This document shows, piece by piece, positions 17,236-25,178 of a stretch of DNA of 47,451 nucleotides. The stretch comes from Herbiconiux solani NBRC 106740 (GTDB taxonomy: Bacteria > Actinomycetota > Actinomycetes > Actinomycetales > Microbacteriaceae): NCBI RefSeq assembly GCF_001571005.1, contig NZ_BCST01000012.1, positions 1-47,451 of the forward strand, written 5' to 3'. The notes below the pieces were generated by a model. That model did no database searches. It saw only the letters and a program-made list of their open reading frames with translations, and was not told where the DNA came from. Made by a program: the position numbers and the translations under genes. The stretch's first letter is position 1. Every line of letters begins with the position of its first letter.

Positions 17236-17236
17236 A

Positions 17237-17453
17237 GTACAGTAACCCATCGAGGTGGCCTCCTTCGACACAGCAGGTCGGAGGGTGTCCGAACTCGGAC
17301 TACTGAGATCCGGGTCGCCGGGCAAGCGCCCGAATGCCGGGCTCCGAAAACTTTTTGATCCGGGGCGTGACGAATCACCCGTTCGTTGCGTCTCACCTGT
17401 AGAAGCACGCACCACCCCGGTGAGAACCGGGCCCTACCCGAAGGAGAACCACC
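17237..17453. other. Divergent intergenic region between importer and Asp23 operon
   Basis: Contains two short hairpins: GTCCGA-AC-TCGGAC at 17287-17300 and CCCGGT-GAGA-ACCGGG at 17416-17431, the latter in the leader of the Asp23 operon, 22 bases before ATG 17454. An AAACTTTTTGAT patch lies near 17347. No convincing sigma-factor consensus or known riboswitch was identified. Confidence 0.4.
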
Positions 17454-17909
17454 ATGGCCACCACTCCCACCACCCCGGCTGTGAAGACCCCCACCCCCCT
17501 CACCGCCGCCCCCGGCACGACGACCCAGACCGACCTCGGCAAGACCGTGATCGACGACGGCGTCGTCGCGAAGGTCGCCGGCATCGCGGCCCGCGAGTCG
17601 CGAGGCGTGTACGCCCTCGGTGGCGGAGCGGCCCGCGCGTTCGGCGCCATCCGTGAGGCCGTCGCCGGCGCCGACAAGAGCCAGGGCATCAGTGTCGAGG
17701 TCGGCGAGACCCAGGTCGCGGTCGACGTGACGCTCGTCGCCGAGTACCCGGCGCCGCTGCAGGACATCGCCGACGGCGTGCGTTCGAACATCATCCGCGC
17801 GGTCGAGACGATCGTCGGGCTCGAGGTCACCGAGGTCAACGTGACCGTCAACGACGTGCACCTGCCCTCCGACGACGCCGACCAGGCCGCTGAGGCACGA
17901 GTCCAGTGA
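17454..17909 (+). CDS. Asp23/Gls24-family envelope stress protein
   Basis: A 151-residue protein with the Asp23 core at about 30-130: KTVIDDGVVAKVAGIAARES, GVYALGG, VAVDVTLVAEYP and the final VTEVNVTVNDVHLP. A Thr/Pro-rich N-terminal tail precedes it. The family forms a sheath-like layer at the cytoplasmic membrane in Gram-positive bacteria and responds to cell-wall or alkaline stress. ATG 17454 has an AAGGAG site. It opens a chain of overlapping genes that continues with DUF2273 and DUF6286 membrane proteins, which would be its anchors. Confidence 0.9.
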   Translation: MATTPTTPAVKTPTPLTAAPGTTTQTDLGKTVIDDGVVAKVAGIAARESRGVYALGGGAARAFGAIREAVAGADKSQGISVEVGETQVAVDVTLVAEYPAPLQDIADGVRSNIIRAVETIVGLEVTEVNVTVNDVHLPSDDADQAAEARVQ

Positions 17910-18103
17910 CCGCCTCAGCCACTCGCACCGGCATCCTGATCGGCGCCGTCCTGGCGCTGACCTGGATCGTCATCGGATTCTGGGCGTTCTTCTTCGTCGC
18001 GATCGCCATGGCGGTCGGCGCGCTGATCGGCCGAATCGTCGAGGGCAAGCTCGACGTCTCCGCGCTGGTCGGGGCGTTCCGCGGAAAGCGCTCGTCGTCA
18101 TGA
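17906..18103 (+). CDS. DUF2273-type small membrane protein
   Basis: A 65-residue protein starting at GTG 17906, overlapping the Asp23 stop as GTGA. Two closely spaced hydrophobic segments (about 9-43: ILIGAVLALTWIVIGFWAFF and FVAIAMAVGALIG) are followed by the conserved-type RIVEGKLDVSAL and a basic tail. DUF2273 proteins usually accompany Asp23 genes and are thought to help fix the layer to the membrane. Confidence 0.82.
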   Translation: MTASATRTGILIGAVLALTWIVIGFWAFFFVAIAMAVGALIGRIVEGKLDVSALVGAFRGKRSSS

Positions 18104-18531
18104 CGCCCGCCGCGACCACCGTCGCGGCCCGCCCCGGCACCGCCCGCCCTGCGACCGTCGACCCGGCTACCGGCGGCCCCGCCAGCGGCCGAGAGCGCGG
18201 TCGCAACCGCATCACCACGAAGGCCCTGAACCGGGTCGTCGCGGCGGTGACGGCCGATGCGCTCGGTGTGAAGGCATCCCGAGTGGGGGTGGAGCTGGCC
18301 GATGAGAACGGAATCCTCGTTCTCACGGTCACCACCCCCATCCGGGTCGTGTCGCTCGGCCGGGTGCGCGACGGAGCGGTGGCGCGCTCCGGCGGTTCCG
18401 TCGTCGAGCGGGCCGCCCGGGCGCAGGAGACGATCCGCGACCGCGTCAACGAGATCACGGGCTCGGCCGTCGGCCGGGTCACCGTCCGGCTCTCCGGAGC
18501 CGACATCCAGGAAGAGGAGCGGGTGCGATGA
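18100..18531 (+). CDS. Second Asp23-like protein (divergent)
   Basis: The 143-residue product has a disordered Ala/Pro/Thr start, then ITTKALNRVVAAVTADALGVKASRVGVELADENGILVLTV and GRVTVRLSGADIQEEE at the end, matching the alternation and closing strand of Asp23 domains but divergent from the first copy. It overlaps both neighbours as ATGA. It may mix with the first protein in the same layer. Confidence 0.75.
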   Translation: MTPAATTVAARPGTARPATVDPATGGPASGRERGRNRITTKALNRVVAAVTADALGVKASRVGVELADENGILVLTVTTPIRVVSLGRVRDGAVARSGGSVVERAARAQETIRDRVNEITGSAVGRVTVRLSGADIQEEERVR

Positions 18532-19205
18532 GCGAGACCCAGAGCATCGGCGCGAGCCGGAGCGACGGCGCGAGCCAGAGCGTCAGCGCGAGCCAGAGCG
18601 TCAGCGCGAGCCAGCCCCCGAGCCTCGACCAGAACCAGAGCATCTACCGCCACATCGGCCGTCGGGAGACCCACTCCCCGCGGTCGCTGCCGGCGATCGT
18701 GCTCGCCGTGCTGCTCATCCTCGTGCTGGCGTGGCTCGGCACCGAGATCGTGCTCGCCCTGCTCGGGGCGCCCGCCCTGCTGGTGGCGCCGTTCGACATG
18801 TTCACCTCCGCGGTGCACCTCGTCGACGCGCCGGCCGGGATCGTCGCGACCGCGGGCATCCTCGTCGCGGTCATCGGCCTCGCGCTGGTGATCACGGCGA
18901 TCGCCCCCGGTCGCCGGGCGCGGCACCTGCTGTCGGCCGAGCGCACGGTCGTGGTCGTCGACAACGAGGTGATCGCGTCGGCTCTCGCCCGGCACGCCTC
19001 GCTCGCCGGCGGCGTCGATCCGGACAACGCGACCGTCTCGGTCACCCATCGAGCCGCCGAGGTGCGCCTCGTCCCGACGTCGGGCATCCCCGTCGACCGG
19101 GCCGCGGTCGACGAGGCGGTCGACGGACAACTCGCCTCGTACGGGCTCCGGCCCGCCGTGCGCCCCCGGGTGCGCGTCACGGAGACAGGAAGGATCGGCG
19201 CATGA
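18528..19205 (+). CDS. DUF6286-type membrane protein of the Asp23 cluster
   Basis: A 225-residue protein: a Ser/Gln-rich repetitive start (QSVSASQSVSASQ, from an 18-base DNA repeat near 18580-18615), a membrane segment at about 55-78, a second at about 100-128, then a soluble alpha/beta domain (about 140-220) ending in RPRVRVTETG. The order fits the DUF6286 family, comparable to the AmaP anchor of firmicute Asp23. Overlaps the genes on both sides. Confidence 0.78.
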   Translation: MSETQSIGASRSDGASQSVSASQSVSASQPPSLDQNQSIYRHIGRRETHSPRSLPAIVLAVLLILVLAWLGTEIVLALLGAPALLVAPFDMFTSAVHLVDAPAGIVATAGILVAVIGLALVITAIAPGRRARHLLSAERTVVVVDNEVIASALARHASLAGGVDPDNATVSVTHRAAEVRLVPTSGIPVDRAAVDEAVDGQLASYGLRPAVRPRVRVTETGRIGA

Positions 19206-19807
19206 ACAGCACCAATCGAGCCGCCAACCGGCTGTTCGTGCTCGTGATCGGGCTCGTCCTGCTGGCCGTGGGGTCGGTGGCTGCGGCCGCCGTGCTCATC
19301 CCCGCCATGCGCGACGGCTGGAAGGACGCCACCGGGCCGGTCACCGACCAGGTCTCGGCCTGGCTGCAGCAGACGCCGCTCGGCGACACCGGGGTGAGCT
19401 GGGTCATGCCGGCGCTCCTCGTGCTCGCGGTGATCGCGATCATCCTGTCGATCGTGTTCATCGTGCGCCAGGGTCGTGGCCGCACTGGCGTCGTCGTGAC
19501 CGAGCCCACCAGCGAGCACGGCACCACCGTGATCGAGTCGGCGCTGGCCGAGCACGCGCTGCAGGATGCGATCGGCGGTCGTGCCGAATTCGTCGCGTCC
19601 CACGTGAGCACCTACCGCGTGAAGCGCACCCCGGTGCTGAAGATCTCGGTCACCTGCCGCCGGGGCGTCTCGCCGAAGGATGCCGCGACCATCGTCGAAG
19701 ACGCCGTGCGCGCCCTCGACGAGCTGCTCGGCCGCCGCATCCCGGCGCTCGTGCAGATCAGCGGCGGCTTCCGCTCCCGCGTCACCTCCACCACCCGCCT
19801 GCAGTAG
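19202..19807 (+). CDS. AmaP-like/DUF6286-related membrane protein
   Basis: A 201-residue protein whose ATG at 19202 overlaps the previous stop. Membrane segments are at about 10-33 and 66-90, followed by an Asp23-like soluble domain (KRTPVLKISVTCRRGVSPKD, VEDAVRALDELLGRRIPALVQI). A two-pass hairpin with a C-terminal Asp23-like domain is the design of AmaP, which anchors Asp23 at the membrane. Paralogue of the preceding gene. Confidence 0.78.
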   Translation: MNSTNRAANRLFVLVIGLVLLAVGSVAAAAVLIPAMRDGWKDATGPVTDQVSAWLQQTPLGDTGVSWVMPALLVLAVIAIILSIVFIVRQGRGRTGVVVTEPTSEHGTTVIESALAEHALQDAIGGRAEFVASHVSTYRVKRTPVLKISVTCRRGVSPKDAATIVEDAVRALDELLGRRIPALVQISGGFRSRVTSTTRLQ

Positions 19808-19839
19808 CCCCACCGCCCTCGGGCAGGAAGGAGAACCCC

Positions 19840-19959
19840 ATGCCCAAGCCCCTCGCCTGGATCGTCGTGATCGCGTTCGGCATCACCGCCTACGTGGTCG
19901 GCACCCGCACCCAGGCCGCGAAGGACACCGCCAAGCGGATCACCCGCAAGCGGCACTGA
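19840..19959 (+). CDS. 39-residue single-pass membrane peptide
   Basis: ATG 19840 has a strong AGGAAGGAG site. The product starts MPKPLAWIVVIAFGITAYVV (a membrane segment) and ends in a basic helix AAKDTAKRITRKRH. It sits between the AmaP-like gene and the CsbD gene and probably belongs to the same operon. Small size makes it easy to miss; the ribosome site and the Lys/Arg-rich helix after the segment argue that it is real. Confidence 0.7.
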   Translation: MPKPLAWIVVIAFGITAYVVGTRTQAAKDTAKRITRKRH

Positions 19960-20075
19960 GTGGCCCTGGCGCGCGAAACCGGCCCAGCCGGCCCGCCCCA
20001 GCCGCCCCCTCGACTCACCGGCATCCGCACCCGCGGACGCCTTCTCACCGCAGTACCCACGAAAGGAAACACATC

Positions 20076-20249
20076 ATGAGCGCAGCAGACAAGATCAAGA
20101 ACGCGGCCGAAGAGCTCGCCGGCAAGGCGAAGGAAGCGGTCGGAAACGTCACCGACAACGACAAGCTCGTCGCCGAGGGCAAGGCCGACCAGGCCAAGGC
20201 CGACGCGAAGAAGGCCGGCGAGAACGTCAAGGACGCCTTCAAGCACTGA
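20076..20249 (+). CDS. CsbD-family stress protein
   Basis: A 57-residue, charged, helix-forming protein: MSAADKIKNAAEELAGKAKE, then AVGNVTDNDKLVAEGKADQA, the usual CsbD core, and an amphipathic end. The ATG at 20076 has GAAAGGA. CsbD proteins are abundant in general stress responses, but their molecular action is unknown. Its place after the Asp23 genes supports a shared stress regulon. Confidence 0.88.
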   Translation: MSAADKIKNAAEELAGKAKEAVGNVTDNDKLVAEGKADQAKADAKKAGENVKDAFKH

Positions 20250-20365
20250 CGTCGCCTCGCTCGTCGGCGCCGCGCGCGCCGATGACCCGATGTGTGGTCG
20301 TCATCCCCACGGTGGCGGCCACACCCCTGTTCCACCCGATCTATCCCGGTCCGGGTGGAGCAGGG

Positions 20366-20408
20366 AGCCCGCCGCAGCTGCGTTGACCGCAGGCGCGGCG
20401 GGCTTTTT
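20366..20408 (+). terminator. Rho-independent terminator after the Asp23/CsbD cluster
   Basis: AGCCCGCCGC (20366-20375) pairs with GCGGCGGGCT (20395-20404), followed by TTTTT at 20404-20408. It ends the stress cluster and argues against starting the next gene upstream of it. Confidence 0.85.
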
Positions 20409-20529
20409 CGTTCTCAGGCGGTGCGGATGCGGTGGCCCGCTGCGGCGGGGGTGCTGGCTTCTGCGACCCGGACACGATGCAATGGGGGTGACGGATGACG
20501 CGGCGACGCGTCCGAGCGGGGGAGAACTC

Positions 20530-21570
20530 ATGGCGGCAGCGCCGGGCTGGTACGACGCGGGGGTGCCGGGGAGGCTCCGGTGGTGGGACGGAGTGCAGTG
20601 GACGGGGCATGAGGTGGATGCGGTCGCCGCGGTGCAGCCGGTGCAGTCGGTGCAGCCTCAGGCAGGTGCGACCCCGCGGGCGGCACAGCCGTACGTTGGC
20701 GCGCCAACGCAGCCGGTGCAGCCGTATGCCGTGGTGCCCTCGCAGCAGCAGCAGCAGTGGCAACCGGCGTACGCGGCGCCCGCCTCGCAGAGTCAGCCCA
20801 TCCACTACCAGGCGCCCCACTACCAGACGCCGACGGGACCGCCGATGGGGTGGTACCCCACGCCCGCCGGGCCGCTCCGGTGGTGGGACGGCTCGAAGTG
20901 GACGGGGCTCCGCGTCAAAGACGGCGTGCCCGGCACCGACTGGGCGACCTCCGAGCAGCCGGGCGCGGCCTGGGCGGTCGGCTCGATCTTCGCGGTGCTG
21001 GCGCTTCTGCAGTTCGCGCTCGGGCTTCTCACTCCCGGCCCGTTCTTCAGCGGGGGAGGGATGCTCGTGCTCGCGGTGCTGTGGTTCCTGATCGCGGCGC
21101 AGTCGAGTGCCGTGCGGCGCATCCCGGCCCCGGTCGGCGACGCCGTCGTGATCGACGCGGTGCTGCCGCTGCCCGGTGTGGCCGAAGGGCCGGGCGCCGG
21201 CTGGTACCCGGTGGCGCCGCGCACCTCGCGCTGGTGGACCGGGGTCCGCTGGTCGCAGTACCTCGGCACCGCCTTCGGCGTGCGCCCGACGTTCCACGGG
21301 GCGAGGTCCTGGCGCACCTTTAAGGTGATGCTCTGGTCGCTGCTCGGATTCGGCGTGCTGGTGGTGGTCGTCGGCATCGCCCTCATGGTCGCCGGCGGCT
21401 CCTCGCGCTCGCCCGACCCGGTGTCGCTGGTGGTCGTCATCGGGGTGTGCCTGGTGGTCGGTGGCGCGATCCTGGCGCTGGTGGCGGGGCTCATGTTCGC
21501 GGTCTCCGGCCGCACCCGCCGCCTCCTCCTCCCGCCCGACCACGCTCCCGCGGGTCCGCCCCTGGGCTGA
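20530..21570 (+). CDS. Membrane protein with three DUF2510 motifs
   Basis: A 346-residue product from ATG 20530, chosen for its GGGGGAG site and because an upstream terminator precludes an earlier start; ATG 20482 is a weaker alternative. Three DUF2510 units of the GWY...RWWDG..WT type occur: PGWYDAGVPGRLRWWDGVQW, GWYPTPAGPLRWWDGSKWTG and GWYPVAPRTSRWWTGVRW. Unusually, the third lies between membrane pairs rather than at the N-terminus. A Gln/Val-Pro linker separates the first two. About four membrane segments are visible (about 158-195 and 278-330). DUF2510 is an actinobacterial motif of unknown role. Confidence 0.82.
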   Translation: MAAAPGWYDAGVPGRLRWWDGVQWTGHEVDAVAAVQPVQSVQPQAGATPRAAQPYVGAPTQPVQPYAVVPSQQQQQWQPAYAAPASQSQPIHYQAPHYQTPTGPPMGWYPTPAGPLRWWDGSKWTGLRVKDGVPGTDWATSEQPGAAWAVGSIFAVLALLQFALGLLTPGPFFSGGGMLVLAVLWFLIAAQSSAVRRIPAPVGDAVVIDAVLPLPGVAEGPGAGWYPVAPRTSRWWTGVRWSQYLGTAFGVRPTFHGARSWRTFKVMLWSLLGFGVLVVVVGIALMVAGGSSRSPDPVSLVVVIGVCLVVGGAILALVAGLMFAVSGRTRRLLLPPDHAPAGPPLG

Positions 21571-21612
21571 CCGGCAGCTGACCGGGACCTGCCCGGCCCC
21601 GAGTCCCGATCC

Positions 21613-22350
21613 TCAGGCGCTCTCCGGGTCGGGCCCGAGTGCCGAGCGCCCGCCGTCGACCGGCAGGACCGCTCCGGAGATGAACCCCGATTCGGGCGAC
21701 AGCAGAAAGGCGACGGCCTGCGCGACATCGCGAGGCTGCCCCACATGGCCGAGCGGATGCACGGCGGCCATCTGCAGGTCGGCATCCGGATGCTCGCGGC
21801 GGTACTCCTCGTACCGTGCCGTCGTGATCGACCCAAGAGCGACGGCGTTCACGCGGATGCCCTGCGGGCCGTGATCGACCGCGGCCGCCCGGGTGAGTCC
21901 CTCGATCGCCGCCTTGGCGGTGGCGTAGGGAAGCGCGCCGCGAACGGGTCGCTGCGCCTGGTGCGACGAGACGTTGACGATAGACCCGGGTCGCGAGTGG
22001 GCGAGGAAGTGCCTCACCGCGGTCTGGCAGCCGACGAGGGCCAGGTTCAGGTTCTCGGCGATCAACGCGCCGACCTCACCAGGCGGTGCCGTGGCGAGGC
22101 TCGCGTCACGGAACACCGCCGCGTTGTTGACCCACCCGCTCAGCGGCGCGTGGGTCTCGGCCAGCTCCGCCGCGGCCAGCGCAGCGTCCCAGTCGCCGGC
22201 ATCCGCTCTGACGTGGTGCACCCCCGGGTGCGCGTCCTGTTGCGGGCCGGGGTCGAGGTTGACGACCGTGTTCCCGAGTGAGGCGAGGTGCGCGGCGATC
22301 GCGCTCCCGACGCCCCCGCTGGCCCCGGTGACGACGAACGACTTCGACAT
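21613..22350 (-). CDS. Short-chain dehydrogenase/reductase (classical SDR)
   Basis: A 245-residue classical SDR: cofactor motif TGASGGVGSA (residues 8-17), NNAA at about 90, catalytic Ser in VNVSSHQA and YATAK with the Tyr and Lys. The C-terminal SGAVLPVDGG is the usual SDR ending. NAD(P)-linked oxidoreductase, substrate unknown. It stands alone between convergent and divergent neighbours. Confidence 0.9.
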   Translation of the reverse strand: MSKSFVVTGASGGVGSAIAAHLASLGNTVVNLDPGPQQDAHPGVHHVRADAGDWDAALAAAELAETHAPLSGWVNNAAVFRDASLATAPPGEVGALIAENLNLALVGCQTAVRHFLAHSRPGSIVNVSSHQAQRPVRGALPYATAKAAIEGLTRAAAVDHGPQGIRVNAVALGSITTARYEEYRREHPDADLQMAAVHPLGHVGQPRDVAQAVAFLLSPESGFISGAVLPVDGGRSALGPDPESA

Positions 22351-22499
22351 CCTGCCATTCTCCGCTCACCCGCACCGGATGGCCACGGACGATCGTCGCG
22401 GCAACCAACCCCGCTATTCGCTGAACGGTCGCGCCCGGCCCCTAGGCGCATCCCGTGCCCCGGCGTAGCGTGAGGCCCCTCACCGACGAACGGAGCACC

Positions 22500-22985
22500 A
22501 TGACCGCCACCGAAGACATCGAGACCCTGGCCGACCTGCTGGACGACTTCCCCATCACGATGATCGTGACCCTCGACGACGACGGGAACCCGGTCTCACA
22601 GCCCTTCGCCATGCAGCAGCAGCACCACCGCTTCGACGGCGACCTCTGGTTCCTGCTGAGTGTGGAGTCGTCGACGGCGAAGCGGATCGCGACCCACCAG
22701 GTGGTCAACCTCGCCTTCAGCTCGAACGACTCCTGGGTCTCGGTCACCGGTCACGCCGAGCTCACCACCGAGCAGAGCTACATCGACGAGATGTGGGACG
22801 CGAGTGTCGAGGCATGGTTCCCCGACGGCCGTACCGACCCGAACATCCGGGCCCTCATCGTGCACACCGACTCGGCCGAGTACTGGGACACCCCCGGTTC
22901 GACCATCGCCACCGTCTTCAGCCTGGTGAAGTCGAAGGTCACCGGCACCCCGATCGAGATCGACAACGAGAAGATCGAGCTCTGA
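22500..22985 (+). CDS. Pyridoxamine-5'-phosphate-oxidase-like (general stress protein 26 type)
   Basis: A 161-residue split-barrel protein with the GSP26 pattern: MIVTLDDDGNPVSQPF, GDLWFLLSVESSTAKRI, VNLAFSSNDSWVSVTGHAEL, and AWFPDG followed by IRALIVHTDSAEYWD. It probably binds a flavin nucleotide. The family is linked to stress protection; no specific substrate is known. ATG 22500 is preceded by CGGAG and, further up, a TAGCGT -10-like box. Confidence 0.85.
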   Translation: MTATEDIETLADLLDDFPITMIVTLDDDGNPVSQPFAMQQQHHRFDGDLWFLLSVESSTAKRIATHQVVNLAFSSNDSWVSVTGHAELTTEQSYIDEMWDASVEAWFPDGRTDPNIRALIVHTDSAEYWDTPGSTIATVFSLVKSKVTGTPIEIDNEKIEL

Positions 22986-23032
22986 GTTCTGAGCTCTGAT
23001 CGCTAGGCGTCCGTCGCGGTGCCCTCGGGCGT

Positions 23033-23476
23033 CTAGCGTGCCGAGCCCTCGGCGGTGAGGCGGAGGTCGACCCGGCCCCGCGCCGTGGACGGGTCGACCC
23101 TCCTCCCGCCCTGCATCCACTCGACCAGCCCCTGGTCGGCGAGGCGTCGCGCCGCGCGCCGCACCTGCTCCCGCTGAGTGGATGCGTCGCCGCCACCGTC
23201 GGGCGCCCTGATCTCATCGAGATCGACGGATGCTCCACCCGGCCGCGCGCGCAAGGTCGCGACGATCGTCTCCTCCAGCTCGCGATCGGCCGAGGAGACG
23301 CCCCGGCTGCGGCAGGCCGTCGAGCAGTACCTCACGTCATCCCACGACTTCGCCCACTTGGCCCGCCACTCGATCCGCCGCCCGCACGACGCGCACACCT
23401 TCGTCGCTCCCGGCCCCGCCGCAGCGCCCGACGCCCCCGCAGCCGATGCCCGGCGGGACTTGCTCGAATGCGCCAT
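23033..23476 (-). CDS. DUF2256-DUF3253 fusion protein
   Basis: A 147-residue product. The N-terminal half has a treble-type Cys motif, VCASCGRRIEWRAKWAKSW then VRYCSTACRSRG, as in DUF2256. The C-terminal part (about 60-145) is a winged-helix-like DUF3253 domain (REQVRRAARRLADQGLVEWMQ). ATG 23476 is chosen since residues before it are poorly conserved-looking; ATG 23500 is possible. The role is unknown; zinc and nucleic-acid binding are plausible. Confidence 0.78.
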   Translation of the reverse strand: MAHSSKSRRASAAGASGAAAGPGATKVCASCGRRIEWRAKWAKSWDDVRYCSTACRSRGVSSADRELEETIVATLRARPGGASVDLDEIRAPDGGGDASTQREQVRRAARRLADQGLVEWMQGGRRVDPSTARGRVDLRLTAEGSAR

Positions 23477-23560
23477 CCTCTCAATCAAGCGCCGTTTCAT
23501 ACAGGCCGCAACCGCAGACCGCAACCGCAGACCGCCAGTGCCTGGCCGGATGCTCCTCGC

Positions 23561-23944
23561 TCAGGCCGCGCGAGCCGCGGCCGCGAGGTGTTGCATCGCC
23601 CGCACCGACCGAGCCACATTCGTCGCCGATATGGAATCGTGCCCATAGCCGGCGCGCGTCTTGAGTGACAGGAGCGTCGTGAGATGGCCCGCCGACCCCG
23701 AGTCGGCCCGCCGCACATGCTCGATCGCCTCGTGATGGTTGCCGCTCTGCCAGTAGTAGCCGAGGCGGCGGGGGCAGATCACATCCGAGGCCGCGATCCC
23801 CGCGTGCACGGCGAGCGTCACGACGGCGTCGCGCAGCTCGTCGTCGTCGGCGAGGGCCAGGATGATCTCGGTCGCCTCGACGAACTGCGCCATCTTCGCG
23901 GTGCGCCCGCCGAGCACTCCCGGGTCGCGGTCAATGCGCGGCAT
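23561..23944 (-). CDS. HEPN-domain protein, probable toxin of MNT/HEPN pair
   Basis: A 127-residue all-helical protein starting at ATG 23944, 14 bases inside the end of the nucleotidyltransferase gene. Features typical of small HEPN partners are AVHAGIAASDVICPRRLGYY, GNHHEAIEHVRR, and a final LLSLKTRAGYGHDSISATNV. The only Arg-x4-His spacing, as in HEPN RNase sites, is RAGYGH near residue 97, and it may be coincidental. In such pairs the HEPN protein is the RNase toxin and the nucleotidyltransferase neutralises it, in some cases by adenylylation. Confidence 0.72.
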   Translation of the reverse strand: MPRIDRDPGVLGGRTAKMAQFVEATEIILALADDDELRDAVVTLAVHAGIAASDVICPRRLGYYWQSGNHHEAIEHVRRADSGSAGHLTTLLSLKTRAGYGHDSISATNVARSVRAMQHLAAAARAA

Positions 23945-24578
23945 GAGCGGACTTCGCCCGCGCGCCGCGGCGCAGTCGGCTCCGGAACGCCGCAGCATCA
24001 CCGGCCACACCCACCCCGTCGCGAGCGATGTCGGCGAGCACGCGCTGGTCGGCCATCGCCCCCGACACCTCTTCTTCGCCGTACACGAGCGGCCGGACCT
24101 CGTTGCCCGTGAGTCGCGAGACCTGCCACGCCAGCGACGCGGCGTCGACCTCGAAACGGTCGTGATCGGCGCGCTTCGGCCGCTCGAGATAGATGTCGAT
24201 GTCGCTGTCGTCGCGCATGGTGCCGGTCGCCGCCGATCCGAAGACGGCTGCATAGACCGGGGTATCCGCGAAGGTCTCGGTGATGATCGTCGAGATCCGG
24301 GCCCACAGTCGGCTCTTCGCATTCACGATTTCGCGGATCGCCGGGGCGAGGATGTGCTCGCCGTTGAAGGAGAAGAGCGTGAGCTTGCCCGCGGGGCTGC
24401 CGATCACCGTGCCCTGCGCGGTCAACCGCAGCACGCAGCTGCGCACGCCGGCGTAGGAACTCTCGGTCGACCGCGCGATCTCGGCGATGCTCATCGGTGC
24501 ATGGGCGCGCACGAGCGAGTCGAGCACGGCGCCGTCGAGCGATCGCGTGATGCCGAGGAACGGTGACTGGACTTGCAT
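23931..24578 (-). CDS. MNT-type nucleotidyltransferase with N-terminal winged helix, probable antitoxin
   Basis: The 215-residue product has an N-terminal winged helix (about 1-75: MSIAEIARSTESSYAGVRSC) and a minimal nucleotidyltransferase domain with FGSAATGTMRDDSDIDIYL, which fits the GSx10DxD signature exactly. The HTH suggests it binds the AT-rich palindrome just upstream and controls its own operon. The HEPN gene overlaps its 3' end. Fusion of HTH to MNT means one protein could act as both antitoxin and repressor. Confidence 0.82.
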   Translation of the reverse strand: MQVQSPFLGITRSLDGAVLDSLVRAHAPMSIAEIARSTESSYAGVRSCVLRLTAQGTVIGSPAGKLTLFSFNGEHILAPAIREIVNAKSRLWARISTIITETFADTPVYAAVFGSAATGTMRDDSDIDIYLERPKRADHDRFEVDAASLAWQVSRLTGNEVRPLVYGEEEVSGAMADQRVLADIARDGVGVAGDAAAFRSRLRRGARAKSAHAAH

Positions 24579-24598
24579 TGCGACCTCACACTATTTCA

Positions 24599-24628
24599 AT
24601 AGATGTAATGATTTTCCGATACATCTAT
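24599..24628 (-). promoter_or_regulatory. AT-rich operator/promoter of the MNT/HEPN operon
   Basis: ATAGATGTA (24599-24607) and TACATCTAT (24620-24628) form a perfect 9-base inverted repeat 20 bases before the nucleotidyltransferase start, in an AT-rich island (about 24590-24655) unlike the flanking GC-rich DNA. TCAATAG occurs twice (24596 and 24636). Confidence 0.6.
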
Positions 24629-24665
24629 CGAATTATCAATAGTCGACCTTCGGTAAAGTGGGGGA

Positions 24666-25097
24666 ATGGTGAATGAAGCGCCCCTGCCGTATCAGCCGCC
24701 GCCCGCCCCGCCGCTGCCCGTCCGGCCGCCGTCGGGCGCGTTGGCTTGGGGGCTCGGGCTGCTGGGGCTCGTTTTCCTCCCCTTCGTGAACCTGCTCGTG
24801 AGCGGGATCGTGATGGTCGCGGTCGGACTGAGCCAGAGCCGGGCCGGAGGGCTCGCTCGAGTGAACGGCCGTCGCGCGGCGAACTGGGGGCTGACCGTGC
24901 TCGTCATCCTCGTGCCGTGCATGGCGTTGTGGATCACCGCCCTCACCATCCGCGCCCAGGGGTTCTTCCCGTGGGGGATCTCGGTGATCGTGTGGATCGC
25001 GCTCGGGATCGTCAACCTCGTCGCCGCCATCATCGGGATGGTGCAGGCGAACGGCGGTCGCGAGGTGCGCTTCCCGGCCATCCCATTCTTTCGCTGA
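24666..25097 (+). CDS. DUF4870-like small membrane protein
   Basis: A 143-residue protein with a Pro-rich start and three or four membrane segments. The segment ARVNGRRAANWGLTVLVILV between helices resembles the DUF4870 signature. ATG 24666 follows GGTAAAGTGGGGGA, so it may be leaderless with TAAAGT as the -10. Function unknown. Confidence 0.75.
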   Translation: MVNEAPLPYQPPPAPPLPVRPPSGALAWGLGLLGLVFLPFVNLLVSGIVMVAVGLSQSRAGGLARVNGRRAANWGLTVLVILVPCMALWITALTIRAQGFFPWGISVIVWIALGIVNLVAAIIGMVQANGGREVRFPAIPFFR

Positions 25098-25178
25098 CGC
25101 GCAGGCCCAGGCCAGGCGCAGGCGGGGCCGCAGACGCGGCCCGCCCGCCTGATCTGTCGGCCTGGCCCGCCCTTGGGA

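Noticed and set aside
17237-17453. Cobalamin or metal riboswitch before the importer or Asp23 genes
   Set aside because: Only small hairpins are seen; no B12-box or other conserved riboswitch core was found.
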